Source: Dactylosporangium sp040605635 (GTDB lineage Bacteria; Actinomycetota; Actinomycetes; Mycobacteriales; Micromonosporaceae). From it: 64,000 bases of DNA. Location: contig NZ_JBEXDG010000003.1 of the NCBI RefSeq assembly GCF_040605635.1, positions 186,001 to 250,000 on the forward strand, read 5' to 3'. Of this stretch, positions 8,320 to 17,401 are shown one piece after another. The translations under genes were made by a program, and so were the position numbers. Position 1 is the first letter of the stretch. Each line of letters begins with the position of its first letter. The notes under the pieces were generated by a model, which saw only the letters and a program-made list of their open reading frames with translations, did no database searches and was not told the DNA's origin.

Positions 8320-8342
8320 TTGTCATACCCTCCGCGTACGGT
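8320..8342 (+). promoter_or_regulatory. Putative PafBC-type (RecA-NDp) DNA-damage promoter of uvrB
   Basis: The sequence TTGTCA, three bases, eight bases, then TACGGT matches the layout TTGTCR-N3-N8-TAnnnT of the LexA-independent RecA-NDp promoters bound by PafBC in mycobacteria and relatives. The -10-like TACGGT ends six bases before the uvrB ATG, so the transcript would be leaderless. No LexA box (GAAC-N4-GTTC) is visible here. Assignment is by motif only. Confidence 0.5.
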
Positions 8343-8348
8343 TGGGCC

Positions 8349-10502
8349 ATGGCGCTCGACATCCCACGCTTGGACAACCGCTTCGAGGTGGTCAGCGAAT
8401 ACGTCCCGTCCGGAGACCAGCCCACTGCCATCGAGCAGCTCGCGCGGCGCGTCCGGGGCGGCGAGCGGCACACCGTGCTGCTCGGCGCGACCGGCACCGG
8501 CAAGAGCGCGACGACCGCGTGGCTCGTCGAGCGGCTGCAGCGCCCGACGCTCGTGCTCGCCCACAACAAGACCCTCGCCGCGCAGCTGGCCACGGAGTTC
8601 CGCGGGCTCATGCCCAACAACGCGGTCGAATACTTCGTCAGCTACTACGACTACTACCAGCCCGAGGCCTACATCCCGCAGACCGACACCTACATCGAGA
8701 AGGACTCGTCGGTCAACGAGGAGGTCGAGCGGCTGCGGCACTCCGCGACGATGAGCCTGCTGACCCGGCGCGACGTCATCGTGGTCGCGACCGTCTCCGC
8801 GATCTACGGTCTGGGCACGCCCGAGGAGTATCTGGACCGGGCCGCCAAGGTGACCGTCGGCCAGGAGCTGGAGCGGGACAAGCTGTTGCGGCGGCTGGTC
8901 GACATCCAGTACACGCGCAATGACCTCGCGTTCAACCGAGGCACGTTCCGGGTCCGTGGCGACACGCTCGAGATCATCCCCGCCTATGAGGAGCTCGCGA
9001 TCCGCATCGAGTTCTTCGGCGACGAGATCGAGCGCCTGTCCTATCTGCACCCGCTGACCGGCGACGAGATCCGCCAGGTCGACCAGCTGATGATCTTCCC
9101 CGCGACGCACTACGGCGGCGGACCCGAGCGCATGGAGCGGGCGATCTCCCAGATCGAGGTGGAGCTGGAGGAGCGCCTCGCCGAGCTCGACCGCGAGGGC
9201 AAGCTCCTGGAGGCGCAGCGGCTGCGCATGCGCACCACGTATGACATCGAGATGATGCGCCAGGTCGGCTTCTGCAACGGCATCGAGAACTACTCACGCC
9301 ACATCGACGGCCGCGAGGCGGGCAGCCCGCCGCACTGCCTGCTCGACTACTTCCCCGACGACTTCCTCACCGTCATCGACGAGTCGCACGCCACGGTCCC
9401 GCAGATCGGCGGCATGTATGAGGGCGACGCCTCCCGCAAGCGCACGCTGGTCGAGCACGGCTTCCGGCTGCCCAGCGCCCAGGACAACCGGCCGCTGCGC
9501 TTCGACGAGTTCGAGGAGCGGGTCGGCCAGACCGTCTACCTGTCGGCGACTCCGGGCCCGTGGGAGCTGGGCCGCACCCAGGGCGAGTTCGTCGAGCAGG
9601 TCATCCGCCCGACCGGCCTCATCGACCCCCAGGTCGTCGTCAAGCCGACCAAGGGCCAGATCGACGACCTCATCCACGAGATCAACCAGCGGGTCGAGCT
9701 CGACGAGCGGATCCTCGTCACCACCCTGACCAAGAAGATGGCCGAGGACCTCACCGACTATCTGCTGGAGCACGGCATCCGCGTGCGCTACCTGCACTCC
9801 GAGGTCGACACCCTGCGTCGCGTCGAGCTGCTGCGCGAGCTGCGCCGCGGCGAGTTCGACGTCCTCGTCGGCATCAACCTGCTCCGCGAGGGCCTCGACC
9901 TGCCCGAGGTGAGCCTCGTCGCCATCCTCGACGCCGACAAGGAAGGCTTCCTGCGCTCCGGCACCAGCCTCATCCAGACCATCGGCCGCGCCGCCCGTAA
10001 CGTCTCCGGCCAGGTCCACATGTATGCCGACAAGATGACCCCGTCGATGGCCCTCGCCATCGACGAGACCAACCGGCGCCGCGACAAGCAGATCGCCTAC
10101 AACACCGCCAACGGCATCGACCCCCAGCCGCTGCGCAAGAAGCTCGGCGACATCCTCGACGACATCTACCGCGAGGCCGACGACACCGCCGGCGCCGTCA
10201 GCGGCCACGGCCCGGGCGGCGCCATCACGGTCGGCGGCGGCCGCCAGATGAGCCGCGGCAAGTCCCCCGAGAACACCCGCGCCCGCCAGAAGGGCGGCGG
10301 CACCAAGGGCTCCGCCGGCTCCGCCACCCCCGCCCGCGCGGGCATGGCCCGTGCCGAGCTCGCCACCCTCATCCAGGACCTCAACGACCAGATGCTCGGG
10401 GCTGCGCGCGAGCTCCAGTTCGAGCTGGCCGCCCGCCTCCGCGACGAGGTCTCCGAACTGAAGAAGGAGCTCCGCGCCATGGACGTCGCCGGCGTCAAGT
10501 AG
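8349..10502 (+). CDS. uvrB: UvrABC excision nuclease subunit B
   Basis: The 717-residue protein is a full-length UvrB, the damage-verifying helicase-like subunit of nucleotide excision repair. Walker A GATGTGKS lies at residues 46-53, the DNA-wedging beta-hairpin with YYDYYQPEAY near residue 98, and helicase motifs follow (for example GINLLREGLDLPE and TIGRAARN). A Gly/Lys-rich linker at about 610-660 leads to the C-terminal UVR domain (LNDQMLGAARELQFELAARLRDE) that docks UvrC. It probably uses a leaderless, damage-induced promoter just upstream. Confidence 0.97.
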   Translation: MALDIPRLDNRFEVVSEYVPSGDQPTAIEQLARRVRGGERHTVLLGATGTGKSATTAWLVERLQRPTLVLAHNKTLAAQLATEFRGLMPNNAVEYFVSYYDYYQPEAYIPQTDTYIEKDSSVNEEVERLRHSATMSLLTRRDVIVVATVSAIYGLGTPEEYLDRAAKVTVGQELERDKLLRRLVDIQYTRNDLAFNRGTFRVRGDTLEIIPAYEELAIRIEFFGDEIERLSYLHPLTGDEIRQVDQLMIFPATHYGGGPERMERAISQIEVELEERLAELDREGKLLEAQRLRMRTTYDIEMMRQVGFCNGIENYSRHIDGREAGSPPHCLLDYFPDDFLTVIDESHATVPQIGGMYEGDASRKRTLVEHGFRLPSAQDNRPLRFDEFEERVGQTVYLSATPGPWELGRTQGEFVEQVIRPTGLIDPQVVVKPTKGQIDDLIHEINQRVELDERILVTTLTKKMAEDLTDYLLEHGIRVRYLHSEVDTLRRVELLRELRRGEFDVLVGINLLREGLDLPEVSLVAILDADKEGFLRSGTSLIQTIGRAARNVSGQVHMYADKMTPSMALAIDETNRRRDKQIAYNTANGIDPQPLRKKLGDILDDIYREADDTAGAVSGHGPGGAITVGGGRQMSRGKSPENTRARQKGGGTKGSAGSATPARAGMARAELATLIQDLNDQMLGAARELQFELAARLRDEVSELKKELRAMDVAGVK

Positions 10503-10745
10503 GCCGCGCCCGAAGGTGCTGGCGACCACCACCCGGCCGTCAGCACCCGCGCCCTGCGCACATCCCCGGCCCGTTGCTCCACACACCTGCGCCCCGCAGC
10601 CCGCGACAGGAGCCGCTCCAGTCGATGTGGCTCACCGGCCGCGCCGGGCTCGGTCAGACGATGTGGCCGGCGGCGCTGTGGCCCGGCGCGGGGAACGTCG
10701 CCATGGGCTGGGGCGTCCACCATCCGGTCACGGCGGCTGCCCGTG

Positions 10746-10886
10746 CCGCCCGCGCACATGGGCTTAACCGGCCCGTACCGGACCGGTCAGCGACGCATCG
10801 TCCGACGAGCCCTCCCGCCCGCGCACATGTGCTTGACCCGCCCCCGTACCGGACCGGTCAGCGACGCACCGTCCGGACGAGCCCTC
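10746..10886. repeat. Tandem duplication of about 70 bp
   Basis: Two adjacent copies (10746-10814 and 10815-10886) both begin CCGCCCGCGCACATG and end GAGCCCTC, sharing GTACCGGACCGGTCAGCGAC inside. They differ by a few substitutions and small indels, so the duplication is not recent. No coding sense is apparent. Confidence 0.8.
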
Positions 10887-11182
10887 AGCGCCTGTTCAGG
10901 TGTCCGTCGTCGACACCCGGGGTCGACGGGGGCCACGGCTCGCCGTCCGTGTCTGGCAGCGCAGCGGGAAGCACCCGGTCACCGCCGGCAGCCAGCGCCT
11001 GTGCGTGTCCCGCCTCCGGCACCTGCCGCCTACGTCTGCGGCCCCGTTCCACGGACCCGCCTCCACCCCCGGCTGCCCGTCCACGCGGCCTGCGTCCGCG
11101 GGAGACCGAGGTGCGGGGATCGCTCGGCGGCGGTCGGCTGCCGGGGCGGTCTGGCGTGATCCGGAAGACTTCTTGCTGTCCT

Positions 11183-11323
11183 GGAGCCTGTTGCGAAATG
11201 GCCGTCTCACGTTCCGTGCTGAGAAAAACACGGCTGTGCGAGCCGGTCGCGGCCGATCGGTAGCCGTCGAGGGTCGCGACGACCGTCGACGAGACGGTTT
11301 TCCGCCAAAACGCAACAGGCTCC
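11183..11323. mobile_element. MITE-like element with 13-bp perfect terminal inverted repeats
   Basis: The ends read GGAGCCTGTTGCG (11183-11195) and its exact complement CGCAACAGGCTCC (11311-11323). Just inside, CCGTCTC is matched by GAGACGG, so the imperfect arms extend to about 25 bp. The 141-bp interior encodes nothing recognisable. The structure is that of a miniature inverted-repeat transposable element or the collapsed ends of an insertion sequence. No clear target-site duplication is seen. Confidence 0.55.
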
Positions 11324-11374
11324 CTGGCGACAACAACTCTTCCGGATCATGGGTATGGGTGGGGCGGGAAAGCG

Positions 11375-11414
11375 GGAGGGGCCCCGTGGCCGTTGCCGGC
11401 TGCGGGGCCCCTCC
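11375..11414 (-). terminator. Terminator hairpin after rpsA
   Basis: A perfect 12-bp stem GGAGGGGCCCCG / CGGGGCCCCTCC with a 16-base loop lies 17 bases beyond the rpsA stop. There is no strong T tract, as is common for actinobacterial terminators. Confidence 0.75.
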
Positions 11415-11431
11415 TCATGTTGTGCGAGCTG

Positions 11432-12934
11432 TCAGCTCTTGCCGCCGGCCAGCTTCTCGCGCAGTGCGGCGAGAGCCTCGTCGGTGGCGAGGGTGCCTGC
11501 CGGCTCCTCCGGGGCGCGGGCCGCCGTCGGGGTCGACGAGGTCACCGGGCCGCTGCTCGTCGCGCCGGCCGCAGCGGTGGCGGCGGGCTCGGCGGCGTCG
11601 GCCTGGCGGGCCGTCTGCACCTGCTTGGTGTGGGCCTCCCAGCGCTGGCGGGCCTCAGCGTACTGCTGCTCCCACGCCTCACGCTGCTTCTCGAAGCCGG
11701 CCATCCACTCGGCGGTCTCCGGGTCGAAGCCCTCCGGGTAGATGTAGTTGCCCTGCTCGTCGTAGGTCGCCGACATGCCGTAGAGGGTCGGGTCGAAGTG
11801 CTCCTCGCCCTCGACGAAGCCCTCGTTGGCCTGCTTGAGCGAGAGCGAGATCCGGCGACGCTCGAGGTCGATGTCGATGACCTTGACCATGACGTCGGAG
11901 CCGACCTGCACGACCTGCTCGGGGATCTCCACGTGGCGCTCGGCCAGCTCGGAGATGTGGACCAGGCCCTCGATGCCGTCGTCGACGCGGACGAACGCAC
12001 CGAACGGGACGAGCTTGGTGACCTTGCCCGGGACGATCTGCTGGATCGCGTGGGTGCGAGCGAACTGGCGCCACGGGTCTTCCTGGGTCGCCTTCAGCGA
12101 CAGGGAGACGCGCTCACGGTCCAGGTCGACGTCGAGCACCTCGACCTCGACCTCCTGACCGACCTCGACAACCTCGGAGGGGTGGTCGATGTGCTTCCAG
12201 GACAGCTCGGACACGTGCACCAGACCGTCGACGCCACCGAGATCGACGAACGCACCGAAGTTGACGATCGAGGACACGACGCCCTTGCGGACCTGGCCCT
12301 TCTGCAGCTTGTGCAGGAACTCGGTGCGCACCTCGGACTGGGTCTGCTCGAGGTAGGCCCGGCGGGACAGGACCACGTTGTTGCGGTTCTTGTCCAGCTC
12401 GATGATCTTCGCCTCGAGCTCGCGGCCCACGTAGGGCTGCAGGTCGCGGACCCGACGCATCTCGACCAGGGACGCCGGCAGGAAGCCTCGGAGCCCGATG
12501 TCGAGGATGAGACCACCCTTGACCACCTCGATGACGGAGCCGCGAACGATGCCGTCGTCTTCCTTGATCTTCTCGATCGTGCCCCACGCCCGCTCGTACT
12601 GCGCGCGCTTCTTCGAGAGGATCAGGCGCCCTTCCTTGTCCTCCTTCTGAAGGACCAGGGCCTCGATGTGGTCACCGACCGACACGACCTCAGCAGGGTC
12701 GACATCATGCTTGATCGACAACTCGCGCGAGGGGATGACACCCTCGGTCTTGTAGCCGATGTCGAGCAGGACCTCGTCCCGGTCGACCTTGACGACGGTG
12801 CCTTCGACGATGTCGCCGTCGTTGAAGTACTTGATGGTCTCGTCGATCGCGGCGAGGAACGCCTCATCGGACGCGAGTTCGTCGACGACCTTGTTGCTGC
12901 TGGCGCTCGAGGTGGCCTCGATGCTGCTCGTCAT
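11432..12934 (-). CDS. rpsA: 30S ribosomal protein S1
   Basis: The 500-residue protein carries four S1 OB-fold domains at about residues 38-108, 125-190, 208-280 and 295-370 (repeated signatures such as GTVVKVDRDEVLLDIGYKTEG and VNFGAFVDLGGVDGLVHVSEL). The actinobacterial C-terminal tail is acidic and Ala/Thr-rich with a Tyr/Gln/Trp-rich stretch. It recruits mRNA to the small ribosomal subunit. Its neighbours, the methyltransferase and polA on one side and coaE/uvrB on the other, give the standard actinobacterial order. A strong hairpin follows the stop. Confidence 0.97.
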   Translation of the reverse strand: MTSSIEATSSASSNKVVDELASDEAFLAAIDETIKYFNDGDIVEGTVVKVDRDEVLLDIGYKTEGVIPSRELSIKHDVDPAEVVSVGDHIEALVLQKEDKEGRLILSKKRAQYERAWGTIEKIKEDDGIVRGSVIEVVKGGLILDIGLRGFLPASLVEMRRVRDLQPYVGRELEAKIIELDKNRNNVVLSRRAYLEQTQSEVRTEFLHKLQKGQVRKGVVSSIVNFGAFVDLGGVDGLVHVSELSWKHIDHPSEVVEVGQEVEVEVLDVDLDRERVSLSLKATQEDPWRQFARTHAIQQIVPGKVTKLVPFGAFVRVDDGIEGLVHISELAERHVEIPEQVVQVGSDVMVKVIDIDLERRRISLSLKQANEGFVEGEEHFDPTLYGMSATYDEQGNYIYPEGFDPETAEWMAGFEKQREAWEQQYAEARQRWEAHTKQVQTARQADAAEPAATAAAGATSSGPVTSSTPTAARAPEEPAGTLATDEALAALREKLAGGKS

Positions 12935-13191
12935 GTGGGTTGTTGCTCCGGTCGGTGGGTGACTTCGGTGGACCTGCGCTCCCGCGGATCATCGCCGGGC
13001 ACAACCCGCCTGTCGCAGTGCAGGATCAGTGCATTGGAAGCTCAGGATGTGTCGGACGACCGTGAGCCTGCTCCATGCCGAGGCGCACAACCCACGAGTG
13101 CACCGATCAGCCTACCCTGCGCAATACCACATGGTCCAACCCTCCCCCAGACCCGATCCGCCGACTTTTGCGGGGCCTACCGTTGCAGTCC

Positions 13192-14001
13192 ATGGAAACG
13201 TCACCAGACGCAGGCGTCACACGACGCGCAGTGAACCCAGCCGAGAGCCGCCGCGCGAGCCGGGGCTGGTGGGACGCTGACGCCGACGCCTACCAGGCCG
13301 AACACGGCGCGTTCCTCGGTGATGTCGACTTCGTCTGGTGCCCCGAGGGCCTGCGCGAGGCGGACGCGCGGCTGCTCGGCGACGTCGCCGGCAAGGACGT
13401 CCTGGAGATCGGCTGCGGCGCCGCGTCATGCTCGCGGTGGCTCCGTACGCAGGGCGCGCGGGTCATCGCCAGCGATCTGTCCGCCGGGATGCTCCGGCAA
13501 GCGGCCGCCGGGACCACCCGATCGGGTGTACCTGTGCCATTGCTGCAGGCCGACGCGACCGCCCTGCCGTTCACCCACGGTGTGTTCGACGTCGTGTGTA
13601 CGGCGTTCGGCGCGGTCCCGTTCGTCGCCGATTCGGCCCGGGTCATGCGTGAGGTGTTCCGCGTGCTCCGTCCGGGCGGCCGCTGGGCGTTCTCGATCAC
13701 CCATCCGATGCGGTGGGTCTTCCTCGACGACCCGGGCGAGGGCGGCCTGGTGGCGGTGCACTCGTACTTCGACCGGCGCGCGTACGTCGAGGAGGACGAG
13801 GCGCACGTGCCCACCTACGTGGAGCAGCACCGCACGCTCGGCGACCGCATCCGCGAACTGGTCTCGGCGGGCTTCGTCCTCGACGACCTCGTGGAGCCGG
13901 AATGGCCCGACGACCACAACGGCACCTGGGGTCAGTGGAGCCGGCTGCGCGGCAGGATCTTCCCCGGCACGGCGATCTTCGTCGCCACGAAGCCGGCCTG
14001 A
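13192..14001 (+). CDS. Class I SAM-dependent methyltransferase
   Basis: The 269-residue protein has the Rossmann methyltransferase motif I VLEIGCGAASCS, motif II ending VIASDLS, motif III LLQADATALPF and the post-motif PGGRWAFSITHP. It resembles the UbiE/Methyltransf_11 group. The ATG before ETSPDAGVTRR was chosen; the frame is open further upstream but loses family resemblance. It sits between rpsA and polA on the opposite strand, a location shared with other actinobacteria as far as I recall. The substrate is unknown. Confidence 0.85.
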   Translation: METSPDAGVTRRAVNPAESRRASRGWWDADADAYQAEHGAFLGDVDFVWCPEGLREADARLLGDVAGKDVLEIGCGAASCSRWLRTQGARVIASDLSAGMLRQAAAGTTRSGVPVPLLQADATALPFTHGVFDVVCTAFGAVPFVADSARVMREVFRVLRPGGRWAFSITHPMRWVFLDDPGEGGLVAVHSYFDRRAYVEEDEAHVPTYVEQHRTLGDRIRELVSAGFVLDDLVEPEWPDDHNGTWGQWSRLRGRIFPGTAIFVATKPA

Positions 14002-14208
14002 CCTCCACCGAAACCGGGGAGGCCACCTGCCGGCCGGACGAAGGCCGCGGCGCGGGGCGGTCAGCACGAGGCCAAGAGCGACCGGGAGACGCACAGCCCC
14101 CGGCCGATGTGCCGCAGCCACGCCGCGGCCGGCGCTCGCCCGGAACCGGATGACCGGCCTGCGGGTGGGCAGGCCGGTCACGAGTCCGCAGCCGGGCGAC
14201 CGCCGAGC

Positions 14209-14399
14209 CCGGAGCCGCCCGGCCGAACAACCAGGACCGAACAACCAGGACCGAACAGCCGGAACCAGACGCCCCATCGACCGCCCGGCCCGGAGCCGCC
14301 CGGCCCGAAGCTGCCCGACCTGAGCCGCCCGGCCGAACGACCAGGACCGAACAGCCGAGATCACAAACAGCCCGCCGGCCGAACGGCCAGGGCCGGGGC
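14209..14399. repeat. Degenerate short repeats in the methyltransferase-polA gap
   Basis: The gap 14002-14435 holds no gene. From 14209 it is made of repeated pieces such as AACAACCAGGACCGAAC and GAGCCGCCCGGCC, unequally spaced and imperfect. Both genes point into this gap, so it is a convergent terminal region; no clean hairpin terminator stands out. Confidence 0.65.
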
Positions 14400-14435
14400 G
14401 ACCCCGTCGACGGGCGTCCCCAGCCCGACCGGGAA

Positions 14436-17141
14436 CTAGTGGTCCGCGGCGTTCCAGTCGCGGCCCGAGCCGACCGACACGCCCAGCGGGACGTCGAGCG
14501 GGTAGGCGGCGCCCATGTGCTCGCGGACGAGGGACTCCACGGCGGCGTGCTCGCCCGGGGCCACCTCGAACACCAGCTCGTCGTGGACCTGCAGGAGCAT
14601 GCGGGACCGCAGGCCGGCGGCGCGCAGGGCCGCGTCCACGTGGAGCATGGCGACCTTGATGATGTCGGCGGCAGAGCCCTGGATCGGTGCGTTGAGGGCC
14701 ATCCGCTCCGCCATCTCGCGGCGCTGCCGGTTGTCGCTGTTGAGGTCCGGCAGGTAGCGCCGGCGGCCGAGGACCGTCTCGGTGTAGCCGTCACGGCGGG
14801 CCTGCACGACGATCTTGCGCAGATAGTCGCGGACGCCGCCGAACGTGGCGAAATACTCCTCCATGAGGACCGTGGCCTCGGCCGGGGTGATGCCGAGCTG
14901 GGAGGCCAGCCCGTAGGAGGACAGACCGTAGGCCAGGCCGTAGTTCATCGCCTTGATCTTGCGGCGCTGGTCGGGGACGACCTCGGCGGCCGGGATCGCG
15001 AAGACCGACGACGCGGTCGCGGCGTGGAAGTCGAAGCCGGAGTTGAAGGCCTCGATCAGCGCCTCGTCCTTCGACAGGTGGGCCATGATCCGCATCTCGA
15101 TCTGGCTGTAGTCGGCGGTGAGGAGGGACTCGTAGCCCTCGCCGACGACGAAGGCGCGGCGGATCCGCCGGCCCTCCTCGGTGCGGATCGGGATGTTCTG
15201 CAGGTTGGGGTCGGTGCTGGAGAGCCGGCCGGTGGCCGCGACCGTCTGGAAATAGGTGGTGTGGATGCGGCCGTCGTCGCTGGTCGACTTGAGCAGCCCG
15301 TCGACCGTGGTCTTGAGCTTGGCCACGTCGCGGTGGCGCAGCAGGTGCTCCAGCAGCGGGTGTTCGGTCTGCTTGTGGAGACTGGTCAGGGCCTCGGCGT
15401 CGGTGGTGTAGCCGGTCTTGATCCGCTTGGTCTTCGGCAGGCCGAGCTCGTTGAACAGGATCTCCTGCAACTGCTTGGGCGAGCCGAGGTTGAACTCCCG
15501 GCCGACCACCTGATAGGCGCCCTGCGCGGCGGCCTTGACGTCGCTGGCGAACTGCGACTCCAGCTCGCTGAGATAGTCGGTGTCGGCGGCGATGCCGACC
15601 CGCTCCATCTCGGCGAGGACCGTGACGAGGGGCAGCTCGACCTCGGCGAGCAGCCGGGCGGAGGAGTCGCCGTCGCGGCGCAGCTCCTCCGAGATCGCGT
15701 CGGCGAGGTCGAGGGTGGCCCGGGCGCGGAGCATGAGATTCTCCTCCGCTTCGCCGGTGTTGTCGCCGAGGCCCTCCAGCGCGAGCTGCCCGGTGTCCGG
15801 GGCGTCGACCCGCAGCTCCCGCTTGAGATAGCGCAGCGCCAGGTCATTGAGGTCATAGGAGCGCTGGTCGGGGCGGGCCAGATAGGCCTCGATGGCGGTG
15901 TCGCTGGCGACGCCCCGCAGCTGCCAGCCGCGGGCGCCGAAGCCGAGCCGGGCGGGCTTCACGTCGTGCAGGACCTTGGGCCGGTCCTCGGCGGCGAGCC
16001 ACTCCCCCACGGCGGTGTCGTCGGCGGCGTCGAGCTCGGTCGGGTCGAACCAGGCGGCCGGGCCGTCCGCGACGGCGAGGCCGATCCCGGTGACCTCGCC
16101 GGTGCCGCGGCCGAACTTGCCGGCGACGGCGACGCCGACCCGGGTGCCGACGGGCGCGTGCTCGCTGAGCCAGGCGCCGACGCCGTCGCCCTCGCCGCTG
16201 CGCAGGATGCTGCCGGACAGGTCGAAGCCGCTCTCGGCCTCCGGCTCGACGGCGTCGAGATACTGATAGAGCCGGTCGCGCAGGATGCGGAACTCGAGGG
16301 CGTCGAAGACCTGGTGCACCGCCTCGCGGTCCCAGCCGCGCCAGCGCAGCTCCTCGGGGGCCATCGGCAGCTCGAGGGTGTCGACGAGACCGTTGAGCTC
16401 ATAGTTGCGCATGACGTCGGCGAGGTGGGCGCGCACGCTCTCACCGGCCTTGCCCTTGATCTCGTCGACCCGGGCGATGATCCCGTCGAGGTCGCCGAAC
16501 TGCAGGATCCACTTGGCGGCGGTCTTGTCGCCGACGCCGGGGACGCCGGGGAGGTTGTCGCTGTCCTCGCCGACGAGGGCGGCCTTCGCCCGATAGAGCG
16601 ACGGCGGGATGCCATAGCGCTCCTCGACCTTGGCGGGGGTCATGCGGTCCATCTCGGAGACGCCGCGCTTGAGATAGAGCACCGTCACGAGCTCGTTGAC
16701 CAGCTGGAAGGCGTCGCGGTCGCCGGTGATGATCGAGGTCGGGATGCCCTCGGCGACGGCCTCGCGGGCCAGCGTGGCGATCACGTCGTCGGCCTCATAG
16801 CCCGGCTTCTCGATGAAGGGGATCCGCAGCGCGTTGAGGATCTCCTTGATCAGGTCGAGCTGGCCGGAGAACTCGGGCCGGGTCGTGGAGCGGTTGGCCT
16901 TGTATTCCGCATACTTCTCGAGGCGGAACGTCTGGCGGGACACGTCGAAGGCGACCGCCACGTGCGTGGGCTTCTCGTCCCGCAGCATGTTGATCAGCAT
17001 CGACGTGAAGCCGAAGACGGCGTTGGTCACCTGTCCCGTCTTCGTGGAGAAGTTCTCCACGGGGAGGGCGAAGAACGCCCGGTAGGCGAGGGAGTGCCCG
17101 TCGAGCAGCAGGAGCCTGGTGTCCTCTGTTGAACCCGTCAC
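14436..17141 (-). CDS. polA: DNA polymerase I
   Basis: The 901-residue protein has an N-terminal 5'-3' exonuclease/FEN domain (LLLLDGHSLAYRAFFA, YEADDVIATLA, ITGDRDAFQLV), a central 3'-5' exonuclease-like domain at about 310-500 and a C-terminal family A polymerase domain with motif A LLTADYSQIEMRI, motif B RRKIKAMNYGLAYG and motif C LQVHDELVFEV. The exonuclease domain lacks the DxE metal-binding motif (GVAVAGKFGRG at the expected place), so proofreading is probably absent, as in other actinobacterial PolI. It functions in repair and Okazaki-fragment maturation. Confidence 0.97.
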   Translation of the reverse strand: MTGSTEDTRLLLLDGHSLAYRAFFALPVENFSTKTGQVTNAVFGFTSMLINMLRDEKPTHVAVAFDVSRQTFRLEKYAEYKANRSTTRPEFSGQLDLIKEILNALRIPFIEKPGYEADDVIATLAREAVAEGIPTSIITGDRDAFQLVNELVTVLYLKRGVSEMDRMTPAKVEERYGIPPSLYRAKAALVGEDSDNLPGVPGVGDKTAAKWILQFGDLDGIIARVDEIKGKAGESVRAHLADVMRNYELNGLVDTLELPMAPEELRWRGWDREAVHQVFDALEFRILRDRLYQYLDAVEPEAESGFDLSGSILRSGEGDGVGAWLSEHAPVGTRVGVAVAGKFGRGTGEVTGIGLAVADGPAAWFDPTELDAADDTAVGEWLAAEDRPKVLHDVKPARLGFGARGWQLRGVASDTAIEAYLARPDQRSYDLNDLALRYLKRELRVDAPDTGQLALEGLGDNTGEAEENLMLRARATLDLADAISEELRRDGDSSARLLAEVELPLVTVLAEMERVGIAADTDYLSELESQFASDVKAAAQGAYQVVGREFNLGSPKQLQEILFNELGLPKTKRIKTGYTTDAEALTSLHKQTEHPLLEHLLRHRDVAKLKTTVDGLLKSTSDDGRIHTTYFQTVAATGRLSSTDPNLQNIPIRTEEGRRIRRAFVVGEGYESLLTADYSQIEMRIMAHLSKDEALIEAFNSGFDFHAATASSVFAIPAAEVVPDQRRKIKAMNYGLAYGLSSYGLASQLGITPAEATVLMEEYFATFGGVRDYLRKIVVQARRDGYTETVLGRRRYLPDLNSDNRQRREMAERMALNAPIQGSAADIIKVAMLHVDAALRAAGLRSRMLLQVHDELVFEVAPGEHAAVESLVREHMGAAYPLDVPLGVSVGSGRDWNAADH

Positions 17142-17189
17142 ACTACGAGCCTAGTCGGGGGGTATGACACTTCTCAGCGCAGACCCCGT

Positions 17190-17239
17190 GCCGTGGCGCG
17201 GCGAAGCGCGTCCGCGCCGTGGCGCGACAAAGCGCGTCC
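17190..17239. repeat. Tandem 24-bp repeat upstream of polA
   Basis: Two copies of GCCGTGGCGCG-CAAAGCGCGTCC type sequence (17190-17213 and 17216-17239) differ at two positions. They lie in the 260-bp region between the divergent polA and livK starts; their role is unknown. Confidence 0.6.
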
Positions 17240-17401
17240 CGCGACGGTTGCGAACAGGAAGATTACGACTGCGCAACTTCCTGGTACGTGTTGGGCCGAA
17301 GGCCTAGTGCCAGCTCCTGAGTTTCATTAGGTTCTGCCCCTATCAGCGTCTTGGCATCTAGGCGCAACCACGCCTACCGCGCTGTAAAAAGGAGACAGGT
17401 G

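Larger units (their letters stand above)
10503..11374. other. Gene-poor interval between uvrB and rpsA
   Basis: Roughly 870 bases carry only frames without recognisable protein features. The interval contains a 70-bp tandem repeat and a MITE-like element, both listed separately. The rest appears to be degenerate, moderately GC-rich DNA; no RNA gene is recognised. Confidence 0.5.

Noticed and set aside
11393..13234. Long plus-strand frame across rpsA
   Set aside because: Antisense to ribosomal protein S1, with repetitive Asp/Leu/Val composition typical of mirror frames.
14209..14399. Repeated short units considered as a CRISPR array
   Set aside because: Units are irregular in length and spacing, the spacers are not unique, and no cas genes are present.
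14439..17132. A nearly 900-codon open frame antisense to polA
   Set aside because: The polA frame is unmistakable; the opposite frame is a by-product of GC-rich third positions and has Val/Asp/Gly-rich composition with no protein motif.
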